Assembly (NCBI RefSeq): GCF_019884725.1
Contig: NZ_CP082322.1
Location: forward strand, 434,001 to 498,000
From: Leucobacter tenebrionis
GTDB taxonomy: Bacteria; Actinomycetota; Actinomycetes; Actinomycetales; Microbacteriaceae
Direction: 5' to 3'
DNA: 64,000 nt
Part shown: one piece after another, positions 7,711-16,034 of the stretch
Layout: each line of letters starts with the position of its first letter
Numbering within the stretch: position 1 is the stretch's first letter
Notes under the pieces: generated by a model
What the model was told of the DNA's origin: nothing
Seen by the model: the letters and a program-made list of their open reading frames with translations, nothing else
The model's database searches: none
Program-made: the position numbers and the translations under genes

Positions 7711-8622
7711 CTAGCCCATCACTGCCGGAGCGGGGAATATCCACGCATCTGTCGTATCAACTAGATCACCGGAGACCGCCACGAGGTGCGTGAGCGAGCT
7801 CTGCTGCATGCGCAGCTGCAGCTGTTCGCCGACGAGCGAGGTGTCCCCGACCGCGAGGCCGGGCACGAGCTCGGCGCGCGGCGTCTTCGCTGCTGCATCG
7901 CGCAGGTGCGCGCGCAGGCGGGCGGCGATACCGCCGGTGCCGTCGACGAGCCGCTCGAGCAAGCTCTCGGGCGCCTCGTGTCCCACCCGCGTCACCCCGA
8001 CTCCGTACGCGGCCGCGGACCCGGGCTCAAGCGCCACCGGCGCACCGCGCACCGTCAGCCGTGCACCGGGCGCCCAGTCCGCGGCGCGCGGTTGCTCGTC
8101 GAGCCAGAGCACCACGGGCACCGCACCAGTCGCACCCCGCGCCTCGGCCGGCACCCAGCTGCGCGCCCCACCGAAGGCCGACGCCTGAGCCTTCGGAAAC
8201 CCGCGCAGCACCACCTCCAGGTCCAGCTCCCGACGCTCGTCGGCCGCCTGCGCGAGCACCGGGTCGGCGCGCACCCGCTCCCCCGAGTCGATGACGGAGC
8301 CGAGCAGCAGGAGCGCCGCGAGAGCCACCGCACCGTGCCGAAGGACCGAGCGAGCCGCGGTTCCCACGGCTACCGCGCCGGCCGACCTGCCGTCCCTCCT
8401 GCGGGCCGCCACGATCGCGATCGCGATCGCGCACACTCCCGCGCCGCCAGCGGCCAACGCGAAGATCCGACCGCTGCCCGGATGCGACACCCCGAAGGCG
8501 GCGCAGGCCCACACCGCAAGGGCGGGTCCGAACAGGCGCCAGGTGCCGGGCGGCGAACGCGCGCGCCAGGCTGCACCGGCCCCGGCCGCGCGCACCGCCT
8601 GCTCCCGCTCGCGACCGCTCAT
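7711..8622 (-). pseudogene. comEC: comEC, 5' part only, cut by island insertion
   Basis: ComEC is the membrane channel for DNA uptake, normally about 700-800 residues. Here ATG at 8622 overlaps the comEA stop (ATGA), as expected for the operon. The first about 285 residues are normal: hydrophobic helices, the DUF4131 region, then the start of the competence domain with LVPGLAVGDTSLV and THLVAVSG. Right after VAVSG (nt about 7768) the family would continue with an Asn-containing helix, but the frame runs 18 unrelated residues to a TAG at 7711. The gene cannot make a channel or the C-terminal metallo-hydrolase domain. The missing part is expected on the far side of the island. Confidence 0.85.
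7750..7785. other. comEC/island junction (candidate attachment site)
   Basis: The comEC protein departs from its family at codon boundary 7767/7768. The crossover site should therefore lie within about 7755-7780. No long repeat of the core sequence is available inside the window because the other end is outside it, so the core cannot be fixed here. Confidence 0.6.
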
Positions 8623-9557
8623 ACGCGCACCAGTTCGCGGAAGCCCTCGAGGGTCTTCGAACCGATCCCAGGCACCTCGAGCAGCTGCTCCACCGACTCG
8701 AATCGGCCGTTGGCGGCGCGCCACTCGATGATGCGCTGCGCGAGCGCCGGCCCGACCCGCGGCAGCGTCTCGAGCGCCGCAGAGTCGGCCGTGTTGAGAT
8801 CCAGTGGGCCAGTCGCCGCCGTACCCGCACCTGCCCCCGCGCCTGCGGCCGTACCCGCACCTGCCCCCGCGCCTGCGGCCGTACCCGCACCTGCACCCGC
8901 GCCCGCGGCGGCACCAGATCCGGCACCCGCTCCCGCACCTCCGCCGGCAGGCCCGCCTGCACGCGCCTGCTCGGCGTCGGGCACGAGGATCTGCTCGCCG
9001 TCGACGACCTCCCGCGCGAGATTGACCGCGGAGAGCATCGCGGCATCGGTGGCGCCCCCGGCCGCCTCGATGGCCTCGGCAACGCGGGTCCCGCCGTCCA
9101 CCTCGACCACTCCGGGGCGCACGACCTCGCCCACCACGTGCACGTATACAGGCGAATCACTCGCATCGACCGCCGGCGATGACGCCGTTGGCGATGATGC
9201 GGGCGCCGATGACGCGGCCGTGGATCCGCCCGGCTCCTCGACGACCGGCTCTCGGGTGCCCTCCGCCGCGAGCAGTTCCGCGCCTCCCGCGTCAGGTCGC
9301 AGCACGACCGCGACGATCGCGATCAGCACAGCGAGGACGAACACCGCGGTGCCCGCGAGCAGCGGTACCGCGACCGCGCGACTCAGCCGCTGCCGAACGC
9401 CGGCGCGTTCCTCCTGCTCGAGCGCCGGAGGAGACGCCGGCACTTTGCCCGGGGGCGGTTGCTCTCGCCACCGCCCCCGTTCCAGCACGGCCTCCGGGCT
9501 CCACACCCCGGCGCCTCGCGCCGGGCGCCCGGTCTCGCTCTGCTCTACGTGGCTCAT
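8619..9557 (-). CDS. comEA: competence protein ComEA (SLBB + helix-hairpin-helix)
   Basis: This 312-residue membrane-anchored DNA receptor has an N-terminal cytoplasmic stretch, one membrane helix at about 64-86, an SLBB domain at about 137-192 (VYVHVVGEVVRPGVVEV), a Gly/Ala linker at about 201-250 and a C-terminal pair of helix-hairpin-helix motifs at about 252-312 (LNTADSAALETLPRVGPALA). It would bind incoming DNA outside the membrane and hand it to ComEC. The linker is longer than usual because of three 30-bp tandem units. It is followed by comEC with a 4-nt overlap. With comEC broken, DNA uptake by this route is probably lost. A TAGCGT element 6 nt before the ATG suggests a leaderless transcript. 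Confidence 0.92.
   Translation of the reverse strand: MSHVEQSETGRPARGAGVWSPEAVLERGRWREQPPPGKVPASPPALEQEERAGVRQRLSRAVAVPLLAGTAVFVLAVLIAIVAVVLRPDAGGAELLAAEGTREPVVEEPGGSTAASSAPASSPTASSPAVDASDSPVYVHVVGEVVRPGVVEVDGGTRVAEAIEAAGGATDAAMLSAVNLAREVVDGEQILVPDAEQARAGGPAGGGAGAGAGSGAAAGAGAGAGTAAGAGAGAGTAAGAGAGAGTAATGPLDLNTADSAALETLPRVGPALAQRIIEWRAANGRFESVEQLLEVPGIGSKTLEGFRELVRV
8821..8910 (-). repeat. three 30-bp tandem units in comEA linker
   Basis: Units 8821-8850, 8851-8880 and 8881-8910 encode repeats of an Ala-Gly decapeptide (AAGAGAGAGT). The first two are identical and the third has a few changes. Identical units can gain or lose copies by slippage while keeping the frame. Confidence 0.9.
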
Positions 9558-9569
9558 GGAGCAACGCTA
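9558..9569 (-). promoter_or_regulatory. -10 element of comEA, leaderless type
   Basis: TAGCGT (9569 to 9564 on the minus strand) is followed by 6 nt and then the ATG at 9557. No ribosome binding site fits. Confidence 0.5.
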
Positions 9570-9683
9570 AGCCGCGCGGGGCACCCCCGAAGCCCGGATA
9601 TCGGCATCTGTGGAGAAGTCGACCGCTAGCGCGGAAACCCCGTGATGTGAGCGAAGTTCGAGACGCCCGGTTGAGCCGGAAGG

Positions 9684-12239
9684 CTACTTCGTGGCGATGC
9701 TCACGATCTTCGGCACGCGCACGACCACGTTCACGATCTCGCGGTCGCCGATCGCGCGCTGCACGCCCGCCGACGCCCGCGCGGCGGCCTCGGCCTCGGC
9801 CTCGGTGACCGATGCCGGCAGCGTCAGTCGATCCCGAACCTTGCCGTCGACCTGCACCACCATGGTCACCTCGGCCTCGACGAGCAGCGACGGATCGGCC
9901 GCGGGCCACTCTGCGAGGGCGACCGTGGGCTCGTGCCCGAGCTTCGCCCACATGTCCTCGGCGGTGTACGGCGCGAACAGCGAGAGGATCACTGCGATAG
10001 CCTCGGCCGACTCGCGCACAGCGGGGTCGGCGACGCCGCAGCCGGAGTCGATGGCCTTGCGCGTGACGTTGACCTGGTCCATGAGCCGGGCGACGACGAC
10101 GTTGAACTTGTAGGCCTCGACCAGCCCGGGAGCGTCTGCGAGCAGGTGATGCGTGTGCTTGCGCAGCGCGGGGTCGCCGCCGTCGAACGAGGCGCCGACC
10201 GGTGCCCCGCCGTCCTGCACGTCCTGAGCGATGCGCCAGGCGCGCGCCAGGAACTTCGCCGAGCCCTGCACCGACACGTCGGCCCAGTCGATGTCGTCCT
10301 CGGGCGGCCCCGCGAAGGCGAGGGTCACGCGCAGCGCATCGGCGCCGTGCTCGCGCAGCTCGCTCGCGAACTCGACGAGATTGCCCTTCGACTTCGACAT
10401 CTTCGCGCCGTCGAGCAGCACCATGCCCTGGTTCAGCAGCGCCGTGAAGGGCTCCTCGAAGTCGAGATAGCCGAGATCGTGCAGCACCTTGGTGATGAAG
10501 CGCGAGTAGAGCAGGTGCAGGATCGCGTGCTCCACGCCGCCGGCGTACTGGTCGATCGGCCCCCAGCGCTTCGCCTCGGCCGGGTCGAAGGGCTGCGTGT
10601 CGTCGTTCGCCGAGAGGAACCGCAGGTAGTACCAGGAGCTGTCGACGAAGGTGTCCATGGTGTCGGGATCCCTCGTCCAGCTCTCACCGGTGTCGGGATC
10701 GACGACTGAGGCCCACTCCGTCGCGGCGCCGAGCGGCGACGAGCCCTTCGGCTTGAGATCGAGCCCCTCCGAGGAGGGCAGCTCGACGGGAAGCGAATCC
10801 AGCGGCACGGGCTTCATCTCGCCGTCGTGCTCGCCGGTGCCGTGCAGGATCGGGATCGGCGTGCCCCAGTAGCGCTGGCGCGAGATCAGCCAGTCGCGCA
10901 GGCGGTACGTGGTGGCGGCGCGCCCGGTGCCGCGCTGCTCGAGGATCTCGATCGCCTTCGCGATCGCCTCGGTCTTCGCGAGACCGTCGAGGTCCCCCGA
11001 GTTGATCAGCGTGCCGTCACCCGCGAGCGCGACCCCGCCCTCGGCGGGATCAGGCAGCTGCGCGCCGTCCTCGTCGCGCACGTCGAGCACGACGCGCACG
11101 GGCAGCTCGAACTTGAGCGCGAAGTCGAGGTCGCGCTGGTCGTGCGCAGGCACGGCCATGATCGCGCCGTGACCGTAGTCCGCGAGCACGTAGTCGGAGG
11201 CCCAGACGGGGATGCGCTCGCCGTTCACCGGGTTCACCGCGAAGTGGTCGAGGAAGACGCCCGTCTTCTCGCGATCGGCGCTCTGGCGCTCGATCTCGGT
11301 CTGCTTCTGGGTCTGCTCGAGGTAGGCCTGGAACTGCATGCGAACCTCCGGAGAGGCCCCGGCTGCGAGTTCGGCGGCGAGGTCGGAATCGGGCGCCACC
11401 ACCATGAACGTCGCGCCGTGCAGCGTGTCGGGCCGGGTGGTGAACACCGGCACCTTCTCAGCGCGGCCCTCGATCTCGAACTCGACCTCCGCGCCGCGCG
11501 AGCGGCCGATCCAGTTGCGCTGCATGTTCAGCACCTTGGTGGGCCACTTGCCCTCGAGCTGGTCGAGGTCGTCGAGCAGGCGATCCGCGTAGTCGGTGAT
11601 GCGGAAGTACCACTGCGTCAGCTTCTTCTTCACCACGACGGCGCCGGAGCGCTCGGAGGTGCCGTCGGCCAGCACCTGCTCGTTGGCGAGCACGGTCTGA
11701 TCCACCGGATCCCAGTTGACCCAGCTGGCCTTGCGGTACGCGAGGCCCTTCTCGTACATCTTGAGGAACAGCCACTGGTTCCACCTGTAGTATTCGGGGT
11801 CGCTCGTGTGCAGCACGCGGCTCCAGTCGAACGAGGGCGCGTAGGTGCGGAACGACGCCTTCTGCTGGTCGATGTTCGCGTAGGTCCACTCGCGGGGGTC
11901 GACGCCGCGCTTGATGGCGGCGTTCTCGGCCGGGAGCCCGAAGGAGTCCCAGCCGATCGGGTGCAGCACGTCGTAGCCGCGGCCGCGCCAGTAGCGCGCG
12001 AGCACGTCGCCGAAGCAGAACGCCTCGGCGTGGCCCATGTGCAGGTCGCCCGAGGGGTAGGGGAACATGTCGAGCACGTACTTCGCCGGGCGGCCGCTGT
12101 CGCCGCTCACCTCGAATGGCTTCAGCTCGTCCCAGACCGGAAGCCACCGATCCTGGATCGCCTGGAAGTCGTAGCCCTCGGCCTCACGCGCCCGCTGCGC
12201 GGCCTCGTTCTTCTCGCCGCCGGCTTGCCGCTCGCTCAC
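9684..12239 (-). CDS. leuS: leucine--tRNA ligase
   Basis: This cytoplasmic class I synthetase of 851 residues charges tRNA-Leu. The HIGH motif appears as HMGH at about residues 67-70 after FPYPSGDL, the editing domain follows with its Thr-rich [13 protein letters not shown] segment, and KMSKSKGN is encoded near nt 10,390-10,410. The C-terminal anticodon-binding domain and tail are complete. I place the start at GTG 12239, after GAGG. An upstream in-frame ATG at 12296 has its purine tract directly against it, and a CGCCCGC/GCGGGCG hairpin lies in between, so that ATG is less likely. comEA and comEC follow on the same strand after 126 bp, a common actinobacterial order. Confidence 0.97.
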   Translation of the reverse strand: MSERQAGGEKNEAAQRAREAEGYDFQAIQDRWLPVWDELKPFEVSGDSGRPAKYVLDMFPYPSGDLHMGHAEAFCFGDVLARYWRGRGYDVLHPIGWDSFGLPAENAAIKRGVDPREWTYANIDQQKASFRTYAPSFDWSRVLHTSDPEYYRWNQWLFLKMYEKGLAYRKASWVNWDPVDQTVLANEQVLADGTSERSGAVVVKKKLTQWYFRITDYADRLLDDLDQLEGKWPTKVLNMQRNWIGRSRGAEVEFEIEGRAEKVPVFTTRPDTLHGATFMVVAPDSDLAAELAAGASPEVRMQFQAYLEQTQKQTEIERQSADREKTGVFLDHFAVNPVNGERIPVWASDYVLADYGHGAIMAVPAHDQRDLDFALKFELPVRVVLDVRDEDGAQLPDPAEGGVALAGDGTLINSGDLDGLAKTEAIAKAIEILEQRGTGRAATTYRLRDWLISRQRYWGTPIPILHGTGEHDGEMKPVPLDSLPVELPSSEGLDLKPKGSSPLGAATEWASVVDPDTGESWTRDPDTMDTFVDSSWYYLRFLSANDDTQPFDPAEAKRWGPIDQYAGGVEHAILHLLYSRFITKVLHDLGYLDFEEPFTALLNQGMVLLDGAKMSKSKGNLVEFASELREHGADALRVTLAFAGPPEDDIDWADVSVQGSAKFLARAWRIAQDVQDGGAPVGASFDGGDPALRKHTHHLLADAPGLVEAYKFNVVVARLMDQVNVTRKAIDSGCGVADPAVRESAEAIAVILSLFAPYTAEDMWAKLGHEPTVALAEWPAADPSLLVEAEVTMVVQVDGKVRDRLTLPASVTEAEAEAAARASAGVQRAIGDREIVNVVVRVPKIVSIATK

Positions 12240-12299
12240 ACACACCTCGATATCGTTGGGGAGTTCGGGATCGCCCGCTGTCGCGGGCGCACACATTCC

Positions 12300-13697
12300 T
12301 CAAGAATACCGCGGATGCGGGGACGAGCTGAGCGCGCCGACCGCGGTGAGCAGCGGGGCGGCCTTGAGGTGCTTCTCGGCCGTCTCGCGTTCGGGATCGG
12401 AGTCGGCCGTGATCCCGCCCCCGGCCCCGATCAGCGCGAGACCCGGCGCCCCGTCGACCGCTCGCAGTTCGACGCTGCGGATCGTCATCGCGAGCTCGGC
12501 GTCGCCCCCGTCACCGACCCAGCCGAAGCATCCGGAGTAGAGCCCCCGCGGCGCGCCCTCCAGCTCGCGGAGGATCTCGACCGCGCGCCGCTTCGGCGCC
12601 CCCGTCATCGACCCGCCGGGGAAGCAGACCTCGATCGCGTCGAAGACGTCGGCCCCCGCACGCAGCGTTCCCGCGACGGTGCTGACCAGCTGGTGCACGT
12701 GCGGGTGGCTCTCGACGCGCAGAAACCCCTCGACGCCCACCGATCCCGCCTCGCACACCCGGCCGAGATCGTTGCGCATGAGGTCGACGATCATGAGGTT
12801 CTCGGCGCGCTCCTTGGGGTCGGCCGCGAGCTGCTCGGCGAGGGCGCGATCGGCTTCGGGGTCCGCTCCCCGCGGCCTGGTGCCCTTGATCGGGTGGGTG
12901 AGGATCCGGCGACCCCGCACACTCAGGAAGCGCTCCGGGCTCGCGCTCACCAGTGCGCGATCCCCCGCCGCGATCACACCCCCGCGCACGGCCCCGCCCC
13001 GGGCACGGAGCCGCAGGAACAGCTCGAGCGGATCGAAGCGCCCCCGCACCTCGGCCGTGTCCGTGAGGCACAGCACGTAGGCCTCGCCGTCGCGGATCGC
13101 GGATCGGCACGCCTCGACCTCGCGCGCATAGTCCGCGTCCGTGCGTCGCCAGAGGCGCCGCTCGTCCCTTTCTTCGGATGTCGCCGTTGTTTCGGACCGA
13201 TTCACCGGCTCCGATCCGAAATAACGGTGAGGTCCGAAGGATGGGAGGTCGCCGGGGAGGCGCGTGTCGAGCAGCGCCTCCAGCTCGCTCGTATCGCCGC
13301 GCAGCTCGGACGCACCGCGCTCGTGATCGATCGCCAGCACCCCGTCGAGCCGCAGCGCGAACGCCGGCGCGGGGAGCCCGGTTCCGGCGTCCCGCGCCGG
13401 CTCCAGCCCCAGCAGCGCGACGCCGAACTCGTAGCTCAGAGCAACGGCCCACCCGCCGTGGAAGCCCGGCATCGCCGGCGCGTCGGGCCGCTCGGGAGCG
13501 GCTCGCAGACCGGCCAGGAACTCGCGCTCGGCACCGGGCTCGGCGATCCTGACCTCGCTCGCCACACCGAAGTAGCTCACCCGCGGCTCTCCGGGCGCCG
13601 CGGCCTCGCCGTCCAACCAGCACCACGGTCTGCCGCTCGCGGCCAGCAGGCGCGCCGCGGCCACGGCGTCGCCCGACCCGACCAGTCTCCCTGTCAC
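12300..13697 (-). CDS. pabB: aminodeoxychorismate synthase component I (PabB family)
   Basis: This 465-residue chorismate-binding enzyme would add an amino group to chorismate for folate synthesis, using ammonia from a PabA partner not seen here. The N-terminal domain is divergent. The C-terminal catalytic domain has the family segments HPIKGTRPRG, ENLMIVDLMRNDLGRV, HQLVSTVAGTL and CFPGGSMTGAPKRRA, ending with GAGGGITADSDPE. Anthranilate synthase is the main alternative, but the divergent pabC-like gene next door favours folate. Just before the catalytic domain the gene contains a 68-bp imperfect palindrome (13172-13239) that encodes a charged linker. GTG at 13697 follows TAGGGT by 6 nt, which fits a leaderless mRNA. 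Confidence 0.88.
   Translation of the reverse strand: MTGRLVGSGDAVAAARLLAASGRPWCWLDGEAAAPGEPRVSYFGVASEVRIAEPGAEREFLAGLRAAPERPDAPAMPGFHGGWAVALSYEFGVALLGLEPARDAGTGLPAPAFALRLDGVLAIDHERGASELRGDTSELEALLDTRLPGDLPSFGPHRYFGSEPVNRSETTATSEERDERRLWRRTDADYAREVEACRSAIRDGEAYVLCLTDTAEVRGRFDPLELFLRLRARGGAVRGGVIAAGDRALVSASPERFLSVRGRRILTHPIKGTRPRGADPEADRALAEQLAADPKERAENLMIVDLMRNDLGRVCEAGSVGVEGFLRVESHPHVHQLVSTVAGTLRAGADVFDAIEVCFPGGSMTGAPKRRAVEILRELEGAPRGLYSGCFGWVGDGGDAELAMTIRSVELRAVDGAPGLALIGAGGGITADSDPERETAEKHLKAAPLLTAVGALSSSPHPRYS
13172..13239. repeat. imperfect palindrome inside the pabB coding sequence
   Basis: Arms 13172-13201 and 13210-13239 match as inverted copies at about 24 of 30 positions, around the 8-nt centre TCACCGGC. 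Shared blocks are CTTCGGA, CCGTT and TTTCGGA. The element keeps the reading frame and falls in the linker between the N-terminal domain and the chorismate-binding domain. Confidence 0.75.
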
Positions 13698-13709
13698 CCG
13701 ATAACCCTA
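13698..13709 (-). promoter_or_regulatory. -10 element of pabB, leaderless type
   Basis: TAGGGT on the minus strand (13709-13704) is followed by 6 nt and GTG at 13697. Confidence 0.5.
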
Positions 13710-13760
13710 CCGAGCGCACGCACACAGCCGGTCCGAGCCCATATGCCCGCACCGCGCGAG

Positions 13761-13773
13761 TAGTCTGGGACGC
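13761..13773 (+). promoter_or_regulatory. -10 element of the pabC-like gene, leaderless type
   Basis: TAGTCT at 13761-13766 lies 7 nt before GTG 13774. With the pabB element it forms a compact divergent promoter region of 76 bp. Confidence 0.5.
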
Positions 13774-14640
13774 GTGACTGCTGCATCGGACGGCGCCAAG
13801 ACAGCCGCACGGCCCGGTGCCGAGCCGGGCGCACTGCTCGTCGCCGACTCGTTCCGGGTGCGGGTGAACCCTCGCACGGGCGCCGCCGAGGTGCGCGGAC
13901 TCGACGAGCATCTCGATCGTTTTCGCCGCTCGGTGCTCGCGCAGATGCCGTCCGCCGAGAAGAGCGACGCCGAAGCCGAGACTCTCGAACGCATCGACCT
14001 GTTCCTCGACGAGGCCCTGCACCGCATCGCCGAGTACGGCGAGGGGTTTCCCCGCCTCGAGCTCTGGGGCTCCGAGCGCACCGGGGGCGATTCCGAATTC
14101 GCCCTTTCGCTGCGGCCACTGCCCGCGCTGGGCGACACGATCGAGCTGCGCTCTGCCCCCGGGGTGCTCCTCGAACGCCCGTATCTCAAGGGCCCGAACA
14201 TCCCGCGCCTCGCCGAGCTGAACCGCGAACTCGGCGCCGAGGCGCTGCTGCTCGACGCGATTGGTTGCGCGGTCGAGGGCGCGACCACGAGCCTGATCTG
14301 GTGGACGGACGACACGGATCAGTCCGGTCATTACATCGCCGAGGAGCGGGCGAGGGATCGCGGGAACCGGGTCGAGTCCGTGACCGAGGGGCTGCTGCGA
14401 CAGGCCGCGCAGCAGCGACTCGTAGGGCGCAAGCCCGAGCAGGGCCGCACGAGCGCGCTCACCCCGGCACGGCCGAAGCCCGCGGAGCTCGCGCGCGCCG
14501 AGATCTGGGCGGTGAACGCGCTGCACGGGATCCGCGTCGTCGCGAGCGTCGACGGCGCGCCCGCGCCCGCGCCGGTCAAGCACCGCCTCCGGTGGTTCCG
14601 CGAGGCGCTCGACCGGACCTGGCAGCCCGTCGCACCCTGA
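13774..14640 (+). CDS. aminotransferase class IV (aminodeoxychorismate lyase-like)
   Basis: This 288-residue PLP enzyme has the class IV layout: a RVNPRTGAAEVRGLDEHLDRF segment in the first 50 residues, the PLP lysine in RPYLKGPNI at about 128-136, and the conserved Glu in GCAVEGATTSLIWW at about 165-178. It is divergently transcribed from pabB with 76 bp between starts, so 4-amino-4-deoxychorismate lyase (PabC), the next step toward p-aminobenzoate, is the likely reaction. Branched-chain or D-amino-acid aminotransferase activity cannot be excluded from the sequence. The start GTG lacks a ribosome binding site but follows a -10 element by 7 nt. Confidence 0.82.
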   Translation: MTAASDGAKTAARPGAEPGALLVADSFRVRVNPRTGAAEVRGLDEHLDRFRRSVLAQMPSAEKSDAEAETLERIDLFLDEALHRIAEYGEGFPRLELWGSERTGGDSEFALSLRPLPALGDTIELRSAPGVLLERPYLKGPNIPRLAELNRELGAEALLLDAIGCAVEGATTSLIWWTDDTDQSGHYIAEERARDRGNRVESVTEGLLRQAAQQRLVGRKPEQGRTSALTPARPKPAELARAEIWAVNALHGIRVVASVDGAPAPAPVKHRLRWFREALDRTWQPVAP

Positions 14641-14687
14641 TTCGCCGCTTCGTCGCACCGGCGCCGCACCGAGACCGACTGTTTCGC

Positions 14688-14728
14688 CGAGACTGACTGT
14701 TTCAGAGGCCCCGAAACAGTCAGTCTCG
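14688..14728. terminator. 16-bp perfect hairpin after the pabC-like gene
   Basis: Arms 14688-14703 and 14713-14728 (CGAGACTGACTGTTTC and its complement) pair perfectly around a 9-nt loop. Partly similar flanking sequence on both sides (GAGACCGACTGTTTC, GAAAGCGTCTCTTTC) extends the palindrome imperfectly. It lies 47 bp past the stop and 100 bp before the SPFH gene, so it probably ends the upstream transcript. Confidence 0.65.
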
Positions 14729-14775
14729 CTGAAAGCGTCTCTTTCGCAGCGAGCGCCGCCGGCCGCGTCCCCAAA

Positions 14776-14800
14776 AAGTGATATCGTTTTTATAGCACTT
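14776..14800. promoter_or_regulatory. candidate operator/promoter of the SPFH-RHH operon
   Basis: AAGTGATA at 14776-14783 and TATAGCACTT at 14791-14800 form an imperfect palindrome around a T-rich centre. It is 28 bp upstream of the SPFH start and includes the only AT-rich tract there. A DNA-binding ribbon-helix-helix protein is the second gene of the operon and is a reasonable candidate to bind here. Confidence 0.4.
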
Positions 14801-14827
14801 ATCGATCGGAAGCAGAGGAGCGCCGTC

Positions 14828-15784
14828 ATGACCGCAAGCCCCGAACCCGTCGCCACCGAACCCGTCGGCCACGACGGCATCCGCGTCGACATCTCCGAGC
14901 GCCCCGCCTGGCATCGGGGCAGCGCCGCGGGCATCGCCGCGTTCCTGCTCGGCATACTCGCGATCCCGGGCGGCGGGGCGCTCGTCATCAGAGGCGGCCT
15001 CTTGCTCGACGAGGGCGAAGCGTCCGGCGGGGTGATGCTGGCCCTCGGCATCGTGGTCGTCATCGCGGCCGTGCTGGTCTTCACCATGTTCACGATCGTC
15101 GCGCCCGGCCAGACCTCGGTGCGGCAGTTCTTCGGCCGCTACGTCGGCACGGTGCGGAACAACGGCATCAGCTTCGTCGCCCCCTTCACCACGGGGCGCA
15201 AGGTGTCGGTGCGCGTGCACAACTTCGAGACCAACGAGCTGAAGGTCAACGACTCCGACGGCAACCCGATCCACATCGCAGCCATCGTCGTGTGGCAGGT
15301 CGCCGACACCGCCAAGGCGGTCTTCGCGGTCGAGGCCTACGACGAGTTCATCGAGACGCAGGCCGAAGCGGCGTTGCGTCACGTCGCCACCACGCACCCC
15401 TACGACGAGCCCGGCCCGGGCGAGCAGTCCCTGCGCGGCAGCACCGATCTCGTCTCGGCCGAGCTCGCCGAGGAGGTCGCGGCGCGCGTGGCGATCGCGG
15501 GTCTCGAGGTGCTCGAGGTGCGCATCTCGTCGCTGGCCTACGCCCCCGAGATCGCCCAGGCCATGCTGCAGCGCCAGCAGGCGAGCGCGATCATCGCGGC
15601 GCGCGAGAAGATCGTCGAGGGCGCGGTGACCATGGTCGATCAGGCGCTCACCCGTCTCGAGCACGAGGACATCGTCTCCCTCGACGACGAGCGGCGCGCG
15701 CAGATGGTCTCGAACCTGCTGCTCGTGCTGACGAGCGACCAGCGGGCCACGCCGGTGATCAACGCGGGATCGCTCTACAGCTGA
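14828..15784 (+). CDS. SPFH/band 7 domain membrane protein
   Basis: This 318-residue protein has a polar N-terminus of about 30 residues, two membrane segments at about 34-57 and 69-90, and then an SPFH/band 7 domain from about 92 ([19 protein letters not shown]) to about 270, followed by a short amphipathic tail. Such proteins oligomerise on the inner face of the membrane and organise other proteins; no enzymatic activity is expected. AGGAG lies 8 nt before the ATG. The ribbon-helix-helix gene starts 1 nt after the stop, so the two form a tight pair. I recall this same pair in other actinobacteria, but its purpose is not established. Confidence 0.85.
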   Translation: MTASPEPVATEPVGHDGIRVDISERPAWHRGSAAGIAAFLLGILAIPGGGALVIRGGLLLDEGEASGGVMLALGIVVVIAAVLVFTMFTIVAPGQTSVRQFFGRYVGTVRNNGISFVAPFTTGRKVSVRVHNFETNELKVNDSDGNPIHIAAIVVWQVADTAKAVFAVEAYDEFIETQAEAALRHVATTHPYDEPGPGEQSLRGSTDLVSAELAEEVAARVAIAGLEVLEVRISSLAYAPEIAQAMLQRQQASAIIAAREKIVEGAVTMVDQALTRLEHEDIVSLDDERRAQMVSNLLLVLTSDQRATPVINAGSLYS

Positions 15785-15785
15785 G

Positions 15786-16016
15786 ATGCCGCACGAGGAC
15801 GAGACGGGATCGGGCCGCAGCAGGAAGCAACTGCTGCTGCGGCTCGATCCCGCGGTGCACGCGGCCATCGCGAAGTGGGCCGCCGACGATCTGCGCTCGG
15901 TGAACGCCCAGATCGAGGTGCTGCTGAGGCGCGCGCTCGCGGAGGCCGGCCGAGACCCGGGGGCGAAGCCGATGCCGCGCCGGGGTCGGCCGAGGAAGAC
16001 GCCGCCTCCTGAGTGA
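15786..16016 (+). CDS. Arc-type ribbon-helix-helix protein
   Basis: This 76-residue protein starts with an acidic, Ser-rich stretch followed by RKQLLLRLDPAVHAAIAKWA and SVNAQIEVLLRRAL, the strand-helix-helix pattern of the Arc/MetJ fold, with the strand RKQLLLRL expected to enter the DNA major groove as a dimer. A basic, Pro-rich tail (RRGRPRKTPPP) could add DNA contacts. It follows the SPFH gene with a 1-nt gap. It probably represses its own operon or works with the SPFH protein. It is not paired with a recognisable toxin. Confidence 0.85.
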   Translation: MPHEDETGSGRSRKQLLLRLDPAVHAAIAKWAADDLRSVNAQIEVLLRRALAEAGRDPGAKPMPRRGRPRKTPPPE

Positions 16017-16034
16017 CCGCTCCCCCGCGCGAGC

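Larger units (their letters stand above)
1..7765. mobile_element. right part of a genomic island inserted in comEC
   Basis: Everything left of about 7765 is accessory: a restriction-type helicase end, a serine resolvase, DUF1643 and several unrecognised genes on both strands. Its right edge is the point where the comEC reading frame stops matching the family. The left end and any large integrase lie outside the window. Parts of the block (about 800-2000 and 4760-6540) look less GC-rich than the core genes to the right. The resolvase at 2479 belongs to the small resolvase/invertase type, so it need not be the enzyme that integrated the island. The boundary is inferred from the comEC protein and is good to about 15 bp. 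Confidence 0.7.

Noticed and set aside
7711..8622. Sequencing frameshift as the cause of the short comEC
   Set aside because: After the break no frame continues the ComEC sequence, and the next genes to the left are unrelated, so a single base error does not explain it.
8821..8910. CRISPR-like regular repeat
   Set aside because: Units are contiguous with no spacers and sit inside the comEA coding sequence.
10827..13763. 978-residue open frame on the plus strand across leuS and pabB
   Set aside because: It lies antisense to two complete genes with clear motifs and its translation is low-complexity Arg/Ala/Val sequence typical of antisense frames in high-GC DNA.
12511..15093. 860-residue open frame on the minus strand over pabB and the pabC-like gene
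   Set aside because: Runs out of frame through pabB and antisense through the pabC-like and SPFH genes, all of which are well supported.
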